A DNA stretch of 64,000 bases from Inonotus obliquus (Eukaryota; Basidiomycota; Agaricomycetes; Hymenochaetales; Hymenochaetaceae): positions 310,001-374,000 of the forward strand of contig JAJHTX010000005.1 of the NCBI GenBank assembly GCA_032164295.1, given 5' to 3'. The notes below the pieces were generated by a model. It was not told the DNA's origin. It did no database searches and saw only the letters and a program-made list of their open reading frames with translations. Position numbers and translations under genes: made by a program. Positions 55,752 through 64,000 of the stretch are shown here, piece after piece (the first letter of the stretch is position 1; each line of letters starts with the position of its first letter).

Positions 55752-56200
55752 ACAAGCTGGCGATACTCCATCCTTCCATTGCGTCGCTTTTCTTCGAGGC
55801 GGGAAATACTCTGAAAACGCAGTTCGCGGTTCTCCTGGCAGGTACTCCAAGGTCCGCCCAAGGTGCGCGAATCCCCAGCAGCTCACTCGGTTTCTCAGCA
55901 GATGGGAAGCGAGCGGTCTCTGGCTTTAAGACGGGGAGATACACGTTTGGGATACTGACTCCGGTGAACTCGTTTTGGTTATGTTTGAGGGTCACACGCA
56001 AATCATTCGTCATTCGCGCTCTCAGGAGGCAGAAGTCTTATTGCGTCAGGCTCCGACCATGTGTGGAACCACGGCAGCGCAGAGCTCTTGCCTGTTTTTG
56101 GATGATATTACAACTCGCATCTGGAATGCGGAGAGCGATGAGCTTGCTTCGGGTCCGCTTGAGGGTGTCACCAAAGAATTTCTCACTTTGCAAGGCGAGT
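55752..56200 (+). pseudogene. WD40-repeat fragment, second copy
   Basis: Shorter than the copy in unit 1. A stop follows SGLWL at 55929, then IHVWDTDSGELV, FEGHTQIIRH and TRIWNAESDELASG read in other frames. The blades after about 56170 are missing relative to 26110-26460. Confidence 0.7.
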
Positions 56201-57325
56201 AAATATATGCAGTTGGTGCATCGAAGTACTGCTGTGTTTGGTACAGACTGTCGGTTTTTGACGGGTCTAGATTTCTCTGATGTGCCGATGGGTTAGGTAG
56301 CTCAGTGCTCGGCCAATTTACTGTAGCCAGTATTATCTCGATTTACAAGCGATGGTTCTCTACTCACTTTCTCATACATACGATGTATTTGAAAGGTCTT
56401 CTATCAATCTCCATCTGTACACCCATTATTTCTCCGGATTCTTCAAAGTTGCGGCACAACAACTGTCACAGACGTACACTCTCCTCCAAGCAATGAGTGA
56501 AATTACGTCTACCGGAAAGGAGAGACGTACGACCTACGATGCTATAATATAAGAATACCAGAAAGACTGGGAGCATCAACCAAGGCGCTTCGAAACGGAT
56601 GCTCGCTCTGACGGACTGAGTAAAACGCACTCCTCGATCTGCGAGCACTAGAGGCGCACTCAATGGCAAAAAGGCTTTTGCCACCACCACCCGTGTTCAC
56701 AACGTTGGTTCCTCAAAGGATGACTACAGCCTCGAAGAAGTAGCGAATGCGACGAGCTAATGTTCCTTCCTCGCCTTCAAGTTTTCCGGTTTCAATTCAA
56801 GCGGAGACCTAAATACGGCAGGAGCGGCAGAACGCGGGGTTACATCATGATAAAGCCAAGTACCACGACTCGGAGTTTTTTCTTTCGCAGTTTGATCAAC
56901 CATTATTGTTTTCATCGATGAATTTATCCTGATGAACTACGTTTAGAAAGAAAGGCCGGAACAGGCTGGATTTTGCTCGCAGTTTTTGCACTCGTGCAAG
57001 GTACGTCGAATCTCGACTTAATACTAGTACTAACTCTCGTTAATCGCGTCAAGACTCTGCTGCATCATTTCGGTCCATCTCGCCTTATCTGAGAACGGAA
57101 CGTTTGATGATAGAAGCGTTGTTATTCACCAGAAATTGTGGAAAACGTGGATCTACGCTATGTACAGGAGAGATCGGGAACGATCCATCACATTCGATGC
57201 GAAAAATAGAGAGAAGATGAAGATGGAAATTTGGGTGGTTGACGGCACTGGAGATGGGTATTCGGGAACAGAGAAGGGATCGGAGGCAGATAGAGGCGAA
57301 GTGAAAATGGGATGGGGGAAGACGT
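56201..57325. repeat. 3' flank of A3
   Basis: Matches A1 and A2 flanks, and has no CGTATAC element; it is one of the empty sites for that insertion. A frame beginning MSEITSTG near 56491 is stopped after 19-20 codons in all three copies. No gene. Confidence 0.6.
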
Positions 57326-58290
57326 CTACATCCAAGGCGGTTGATAACCTTTCAGTTTGTTAATGCTCCCCTTCTCATTTGGGTGCCAGCCCAGATCCAT
57401 CGCTGCTTGGTAGCACGCGCTACCTGGTTCCTTCTTGACATGCGCCAGCAGCTGGTCGGGGCGTAGATACCATCCATCTGTTGTGCAGAAGAAGCCAGTC
57501 TCCAGGCCTGGGCAGTACCAGGGCTCGAAATCAGGATCGTGACAAGTCCTGATGTGCCTGTCTCTACCTTGCACTGTCGCATATGTTAATTCGCACCCTG
57601 GAAAGGTGCACGCAATTCTTGAACTCGGGGCCATTTTTCGCCCAGGACCCCTCCTCTGCTGCGTTGCTCCGTTGTCAGGCGGCGGCGGGGAAGTTGACGA
57701 TGACGATGACGACGTCTGGGTATTTATGGTTTGGAATTGGTTTAACGCTGCGACACCAGAATCTGGCATCGCATGCTCTGCATTCTCTTGAGGCATGTTA
57801 TGGGATCTAGCACTAGCTGAGCTCGAACATTGTTCAAGACTTATCAGCTGTGTGGAACCAGCACCTGTGTAGGCATATGGTGTAGGCGATACCGGATGAA
57901 CCATGACTGGTTCTCGGTGCCTAACATCAGTAATCTTGAGGGTGATCGTCAGAGAAGGATGACTTTGTCGTGGAGGGTAGGTGCTTGCGGCAAGTACGCG
58001 GTCGACGACGGATGCACCACAAATGGGTACAAAAATCGCATTGTCCTTGATTGTTGGATATTGTCAGTTGAAACGCTCGGTGATGGAAGGCGAATGCTTA
58101 CCGGTCTCTGCCAGTTCTGCCATCCGAATAATTCATAGTCACGGTTCGCAGCAGCATTGTTGGTAGCAATGAGACACTGCGTCAGAGGGAGAGCGTCCGG
58201 TCCATAAGGAGGCACACGATAGGGATACTGCTTCTGCGAGGGAAAGGCTCCGTTAGGAGTCGCAGAGCATTGATGAAAGTACGAATACAT
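57326..58290 (-). CDS. C2H2 zinc-finger protein A3
   Basis: Three exons: 58102-58290 (63 codons), 57989-58045 (19), 57326-57934 (202 plus stop), total 284 aa, phase 0. Intron 1 GTAAGC, intron 2 GCAAGC (GC-AG). Finger CTFPGC...HIRTCH, WYCPGLETGFFC (one Phe more than A1) and ACYQAAMDLGWHP. It ends at GYQPPWM, as A4 nearly does; A1 and A2 run about 16-35 residues further owing to a small length difference at the Pro-Pro codons. TATTTAAA at 58380-58387, 90 bp before the ATG. Confidence 0.75.
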
Positions 58291-58387
58291 CAATGAAGAT
58301 AAGAGTTGGACTCAGGAGGCGGTGGTAGAGATGGTGGAGAGAGGGAACGGATGGGGAGACAGAGGGTCAAGTAGGGGTGTTTAAATA

Positions 58388-60240
58388 CCTTTCCAGAGAC
58401 CGGTGTCGAGGAACCAGGAAGCGTGGCATGGTCAGGATTCGGTGCCAAGCTCTGTGACAAGGTCAATTGTTCTCTGTTCTGTTCATCCAAATTAGGTTAA
58501 GCAGCTACGCTGTGGCCCTCAAGGTCCGTCATATGCGTGATGACCAAAGCGGGTTTCTTCCCTAATCGAGTATCCCCCTATCAGCATCGACGGAATATAA
58601 ATCGCGAAGCTCGTGCGGTTCGCGGGAAGCCATTTGGACCAGTTGGGCGGGTCATCAATGTGGCCTCGAGACCTTTGGGCTTGGCCTTTATTTGTCTCAG
58701 TCTGCGATAGAGAATAGCCCTCCTCGATTTCTGTGATTGAAAATTTGCGTGCCAACTATCCTTAGAGGGGAGTGTCGCCTCTCAGTGACTTTTCGTGGCT
58801 TGACTTGATCGGCGACTGGGTCCAGTTATCTTCGGATTCCGTACGTGGAGTGGAGAGCATCGACGATGCACCTCTATTCAGCTACCTTTAAGACGAGAAG
58901 GCGAGGCGCAGGGTGACATTCTCAGAGAGGGGAGACCTGATGCGGTCGTTCGGAATCACTCCAGGCCTCGGTTTAGTGCTTCGAGCGGGCCTTCGTCCTG
59001 ATGTATAATGGGTCGCCCATCTCCCTGGAGCTCACGTCGGTTTTCAGCGTTCATTCATCAGTTTCGAGATGCTATTCATACATTCAGGTCTCGAGATGTG
59101 GACCCCATGAAATGTAAGCAGTACTGATTGTGCAAACCTACCCTCTTCAATAGCGCTCGTTGTCTTTGACGGAGAATCTCCTGCACTATCTCGCACATCT
59201 GTAGATTCCACTTTCCTTCGCAGTATCCGTCGCTCAAATCTTCACGCCTTGAATAAACCATGGTTCCTTCAAACACCCTCACCTTACAGACTCAGTCCGG
59301 CACTGACACGCTCTCACGGGAGGCTCGGGGCGCAAAGATCAAATTATATATAAGCAGTAGAGCCCAATATTTTCATCCCACCTATGACTACACTAAAAGA
59401 TGAAGGATGATCCAAAGTGAGAAATTAGCCAAGGGACGGTTACTTTCCGACTTCCCGATTGGTGCTGTTGGTTATTCGACCAGCGTACTTCCGCATCTGC
59501 CCAGAAAACTTTGTCCCAGACCGAGGGGTGCTTTCTTTCTTCCTTTTGTGGCCTCGACAAAAGGAGAAAACGTCCAAATCCGACTACCCCTATGATAGTA
59601 AGGTAAGCGCGCGTCTCCGGGCGTGCCTGGGGTTGCAGTGGCTTGCAGTGGCTTGCGTTGCTGATCTTGGGGATGTGGGGTAACCAGATTTGAATTTTTC
59701 GTCGGGCACGCACAAGAAAGAAAGAAAATACCTCAGACAAGGTTTTACAGAACGGCTAAGTATCTGCCTTGGCGACAAAAGGAACAAAGACTGAGATATA
59801 ACCTGTTTAAGATATCATCGATTTGAGTAAATGTGGTGAGCGAGGGAATCGAACGTTGGTTCCTTTCCGTTTCCCGTAATCTCCAGACTTCAACAACTCC
59901 GAAGCCCGGATGCATGAGTCAATTATCGTGAGTGGAATGGATTTGTTGTTCAAAAGTCCTCAAGTCTTTCTCGATTCGGATGTCTTCTTGTAGACCGTCA
60001 ACACTGGTGAATGTATTAACGCTGTCCCTTTTCGTCTCTTCCCCAGTCTCAAACCCTCACCCCCTGCGTAGACTACTACTATGGAGCATGAAATACAGTA
60101 TTCTCGTACTTATCTCCAGAATACTTTGGTGCGCGAGACGGGCGTTGGACGCGGACGATGCACATTGAATGCCGTTCCTGCGGGACTGGGACTAGAGAAT
60201 TGATCTTCACCCCTTAAATCTCAGAGTCACCGGCTTTCAC
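58388..60240. repeat. 5' flank of A3
   Basis: Collinear with 29028-30905. No gene recognised. Confidence 0.6.
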
Positions 60241-60884
60241 TAGGGCTCCGCAGCGTATCTTATAAGATACGCGCGGATATTTTCAGTCGCATCCGCATCC
60301 GGGCGTATATATCCGCCCGGATAATTCATGGCTGCTATCAGATCCGGTTCCGTGCGTATCTTACAAGGCGTATCCGGCAATCCGCGACCAAGGTTGATAG
60401 TATACTTACACAGCAAGAAATTCGCCCAGGACCTTCCAACGTGCATATAACGAAGTGCCGTCGGTGCTTTTGGGATAACACAACGTCAACGAACGGTCAA
60501 CATGGTGATTGGTGAAGGTCCAAATGTGCAATCCCGCCGTCGCCCAACCTGATTCTTGGCAGTAACGTCTGACTAATCATTTTCTAGGTTTCGATTGGCA
60601 CGGAAACCTAGTGAAAGAAACGCAAACTCCGTCTTACGAAAGGTTTTGGCTCTGGAGGGACATTCGACTAATCAAATTCCACGTATTTCACTATTGATTC
60701 GTCATCCTTGAGCCCCCCAGTGTAGATGCCGTATAAGCGCGGATACGGCGGATTTTCAATGTCATATCCGGTTCCGCGCGTATATATCCGCCCGGATATT
60801 TGCCCTCCAAAACTCATCCGCATCCGGGCGGATAGCGGGTCCGACGTATCTTATCCGGGATATCCGATCCGCTGCGGAGCCCTA
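60241..60884. mobile_element. hAT-like MITE, GCGGATA family, copy 2
   Basis: 644 bp, ends TAGGGCTCCGCAGCG and CGCTGCGGAGCCCTA, flanked by the exact duplication GCTTTCAC (60233-60240 and 60885-60892). Unit 1 has the uninterrupted site at about 30903-30912 (GGCTTTCACCGACAC), so the insertion came after the macro-unit duplication. Related to 12952-13575. Confidence 0.9.
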
Positions 60885-61559
60885 GCTTTCACCGACACTA
60901 CTGACTGTCTGACTGTCTGTGACCGTATTGTTACATTAACACAACAATAGAAACAAAGTGCAAAATAAGAAGTATAAAGGAGGCAAGTATTGCTGAGCCT
61001 CTTTCAAAAGGCTTTTAAACGGTCTGTCTACGAGATATTTCTGAACAACTCACTCTCCCTCCTCTTTCCCCCGCACTCACTTGTCCCAACAGCCGAACTC
61101 GGGCCATTGCATCTCGCGCTATCTTGTGCCCCGCCTCGTATTATGAGGCAGACGACAGCGGTTATCTCACGCCTGAGTGTGAGTTCCGAAGGTGAGCGCT
61201 TTTGCACTTGTACTTATCCCTTGATTCACAGCTGAAGATTCCGTACCTTAATAGTGAGCTAGCACGCTCCCGGTGAGAAATCTTCATGAATCGGTGAGGA
61301 GCAAACGAAGGAAGAATATGACCTTGGGTGAACTGAAGATTCTAAAACAGAAGAGAGATGAGAAGTGAGTGGTCGACGGCGTTGGAGGTGGGGTATTCGA
61401 GAATAGCTAAGGGATCGGAGGTGGATAGAAGCGAAGCGAAGGTAGGATGGGGAGGCCGACTCTCTTGGTTAGGTCCGCATGCAAGACAGTCCTTTCAGTT
61501 GACTTATGCTCCCTCTTTCATTTGGGTGCCATACTAGAGCCATCGCTGCTTAGTAGCAT
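60885..61559. repeat. Flank with orphan promoter-like block
   Basis: Matches 30913-31570; 60990-61105 is the plus-strand TTTAAA plus C/T-rich block. No gene. Confidence 0.5.
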
Positions 61560-62990
61560 GCGCTACCTGGTTCCTTCCTGACATGCGTCAGTATTCGGTT
61601 GGGGAGTTTAAACCCTCTGTCTCTTGAGGAGCCCGTCTCCAGGTCTGGGCAGTACCAGCGCTCCCGATCTTAATCGTGGCACGTCCTTACATGTCTCTCC
61701 ATATCTTGCAACCTGGAATATGCTCGTTTTCACCCCAGAAAGGTGCATGCAATTTGTGAAGTTCGAGGAAGTTGGAAGGAGACGGGGACAGGAGGTACTT
61801 AACGTCGCTGTGACCCAGAGCCGTGACAAAATTCCGCACTTTATTTGGAGATGGGTCACATCCCAGTCGGGCCGCCAACCGACTCTCTTCCTCCCGGTCA
61901 TGCAAGTGGCGGTGGAAATTTCTTTGACAATTGAAACCCTCGTCGGGGCATCTGCATCGATCTTCGCGATTTTTCCCTTTCATCTTCGCCGCAGAACAAA
62001 ACCACATGTTTGTCTCATAGTATTTTTCTCGCATATGTCTCTTCTTTGCGCTTTTTGCTTCCGAATGCTCCAAGCCAAGGTCTGAGTTGCGGAAGAGAAC
62101 ATGACGCTCCGGATTCCTAGGTTGTTTCCAGAGGACTGTGTGCACCCGTGCTTTGCGGGTACGTGAAAAGCTCGAACATCGAGCTCTTCCCTACCTGGGC
62201 CTCGGTCATAATGTTGAAAGTCCTGCTCAAGAAAGGAGGGGCATCGAAAGGACTAACCACATGCAGTGTACGCGCTATCTGGGTGAACGAAAGGCCCGAA
62301 TGCTGGGCTCTGCGATACCTCGAACTCTGCATGGGTGTAAGTCCCGCTCAAGAAGGAGGGAGGCATCATCATCTCTTGATGAGATGGGTGGATGATTCCC
62401 GATTCCATCTGATTGTAATCGTCTCTCCCGTACAGAGGGACGGGAACCAATTGGTATACCCTTCGGCGGCGGCATGAGGGAAATGTCCAAAGGCCGATGT
62501 AGTGGCGCACTGCGGTCCCATCCAGGATGATGGTTGTACGTTGAGCGGGGTAGCCCCGTCGACGGTGTGCCCCTCATACACTTTCTCAGCCTGGTGATAA
62601 GCAGGGACATCCTCAAAGAAGGAGAACTAGCGAAACTCATTAATCACAATAGTATTCAGAATGGAGAAATAGTACTCACAGACGCTTCCATGTTATATCC
62701 AAGACTCATATCTGTTCCTGTGGCCGGCACCGGTTGCTGACCGAATGTCTGAGCATAGAGCTCGCCCATACCAGGTACATTATCGACCGGTGCATAGTAG
62801 GCATCGTTCTGATTGAGTATTTTAATCGTAAACTTGCACGGCTCTGTGATGATGGGGTGTAGGAGATGCGCAAGCGGGGGCGAGTAGGGAAGGTAACGTG
62901 TCGGATCTTTCTCTATAAAAGACCCGGCCTTTGCCTCTATCCCGTCACTGTCTCTATCTCTGGTTGTTTTCTGAAGAAGCATTCCGGCAA
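61560..62990 (-). pseudogene. Zinc-finger pseudogene C3, a C-A chimera
   Basis: 62656-62982 reads a first part (RDRDSDGIEAKAGSF ... NDAYYAPVDNVPGMGELY ... SLGYNMEAS) ending at a GTGAGT donor. The next exon is C-type (SGIIHPSHQEMM, PSFLSGTY) but with frame breaks. 61687-62145 has a worn finger region (AKKRHMREKYYETNMWFC, CRCPDEGFNC) and then the A-type remnant with stops. The W-x-C-P-G motif is WFCSA and the CYQ motif is lost. Confidence 0.75.
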
Positions 62991-63079
62991 CCGGCGTCGT
63001 GTACTCCTCGAAGAGACTTTCATTGATAAAAGGTGCTGCGACATGTAAGATGACCGAATGATGATCAAGGCTGATGCAT

Positions 63080-63164
63080 TAGGGCTCGCAAGCGTACCGT
63101 AACGTACGGATACGGCCCGTACGTATATGGTACGCTCTGTACTCGTATAGGAGGTAGAGGATCA
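63080..63164. mobile_element. 85-bp insertion with TAGGG start
   Basis: Relative to unit 1 (33283-33300), 85 bp beginning TAGGGCTCGCAAGCGTACC are inserted, with GATGCAT on both sides (63073-63079 and 63165-63171). It is rich in CGTAC words like the element at 10741. Confidence 0.6.
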
Positions 63165-63640
63165 GATGCATTGGGTTATTGCTGGGACCGCAGCTACTTG
63201 GGCTTGATCTGTGGCGACACCATCGGCTCAGTATATTGACCATGTTTGTTTTTGTGTATATTTGGATTGGCCATAGTATAGGTTGCTGCTGGTTGACTTC
63301 AGAGCTTGATGAATTGACGTGTCCGAAGGGTGTGATTCACCTCGCCCGTATGCGGTCCTATTTTTTGGGCCATGTTCTCTGGGTCAAAGAGGGTCCATGA
63401 TCACGGTGTACTGGCATTCGCGACCCGGAGCAACATCCAGTTGCCTCTACTAACAGTGCACATTGACATTTGACAATGATGGTCGGTCGGCCCCGATCCT
63501 TAATCCTAATCCCCAACATTGGGTGATGGTGACAGCACAACTTAGGAGCGAATCTCCACCCGGCGTCTCAGTGGTCGCGGCTCTCTTTAAGTTTCACTTG
63601 CACCACTTCTCTGATAGGCAACGACGGTATTCTTACCAAA
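63165..63640. other. End of unit 2 and unassigned sequence
   Basis: The first 90 bp match unit 1; nothing else is recognised. Confidence 0.4.
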
Positions 63641-63887
63641 ACGATATATAGTTTCATGCGCTTTCTCGGTTTGCTCCCAAGAGTATTCTTGTTGATCTAG
63701 TTTGTGCACTGTAAGCAACTTTCTGAGGGAGAAGGATGGGTGCCGGCTGCCTCTATCAGCCCCGGCTCCCAGAGTCCACCCGACATCGTGCTTCGAGATG
63801 CTCGACACCCAGGGCGTAGGAGCTGGCGACGCGTCGAGGCATCGAGATCCCCGGGATGTTAGGAGCCAAAAAACCAAGTTGCCCGGG
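63641..63887 (-). repeat. Dispersed repeat
   Basis: Matches 26580-26750 on the same strand and 9676-9770 inverted; the part 63838-63887 also recurs at 48637-48700. Confidence 0.6.
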
Positions 63888-64000
63888 CGAGAACTTCGCC
63901 GCCTTTTGTGCGCAACCCATTTGCGGGTGCCCAATGACAATGGCATCGGCGTAGCAGCTGATCGTACGCACGATGTCCTCAAGGGGCTCACCCTTCTGGT
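63888..64000 (-). pseudogene. Aspartate carbamoyltransferase domain fragment (CAD/URA2 type)
   Basis: Read right to left from the window edge, the sequence gives [19 protein letters not shown] then [18 protein letters not shown]. This is the carbamoyl-phosphate-domain stretch of ATCases (KGE-x-L-x-D-x-x-R-T, YADA-x-V-x-RHP, AA-x-x-S). In fungi this is the C-terminal domain of the multifunctional pyrimidine protein. Homology ends at 63888, before the expected NAGDG and HPTQ motifs, and the normally conserved Arg of RHP is Gly. So it is a truncated piece; how much lies beyond 64000 cannot be seen. Confidence 0.7.

Larger units (their letters stand above)
53015..63250. repeat. Macro-unit 2: modules B2-A3-C3
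   Basis: Collinear with 22918-33400. It starts at the same base (CCAGGCATATGCATTT) that follows the GGTCC MITE at 22917, which suggests the MITE edge or an insertion marks the duplication breakpoint. 53015-53610 is B-type 3' flank with no gene. Confidence 0.85.

Overview
The window looks like repeat-rich accessory DNA from a filamentous basidiomycete (Agaricomycotina). Evidence: short 50-70 nt spliceosomal introns, an Agaricomycete-style F-box/leucine-rich gene, WD40 (NLR-like) gene fragments, a Ty3/Gypsy element with long introns/antisense gene, and many hAT-type non-autonomous elements. No tRNA, rRNA, CRISPR or bacterial-type operon was seen.

Layout. 1-9.7 kb: most of one LTR retrotransposon (unknown ORF1, RT-RNase H-integrase pol broken by an in-frame stop and by a solo-LTR insertion, then a spliced antisense gene, minisatellites and an LTR-like end). 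9.9-13.6 kb: an isolated copy (A1) of a zinc-finger gene module, with two small transposon insertions. 14.1-15.1 kb: a two-exon basic, probably nuclear host protein. 16.1-19.7 kb: nested LTR material; a second copy of the solo LTR sits inside another retroelement ORF. 20-22.7 kb: a broken hAT transposase gene split by a 1.7 kb element rich in CGGTAT words.

22.9-63.3 kb is the heart of the window: a tandem, same-strand cluster of at least eleven paralogous C2H2-type zinc-finger loci of three subfamilies, here called A, B and C. They are laid out in repeated macro-units B-A-C: B1-A2-C1 (22.9-33.4 kb), B3-A4-C4 (43.2-53.0 kb) and B2-A3-C3 (53.0-63.3 kb), plus A1, A5 and C2. By joining exons across short introns I obtain complete three-exon models for A2, A3, A4, B2, B3 and C2 (about 284-475 aa). 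A1 and B1 each carry one specific lesion (lost splice donor; lost start codon). A5, C1, C3 and C4 are decayed, and C1 and C3 are the same C-A chimera. All proteins share a C2H2 finger, then W-x-C-P-G, then a C-Y-Q-x-A-x3-G-W-x-P ending. This suggests a rapidly duplicating family of putative DNA-binding proteins with shared core promoters; function is unknown.

Between units lie a quiet host island (a small three-exon gene and an F-box gene, 38.3-40.6 kb), a 1.35 kb hAT-like element with an exact 8-bp target duplication (41.7-43.0 kb), and a striking 2,543-bp element made almost wholly of two 1,243-bp inverted arms around a 57-bp loop, exactly bordered by 8-bp target duplications (43.2-45.8 kb). 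The right end of the window carries a fragment of an aspartate carbamoyltransferase (CAD/URA2-type) domain.
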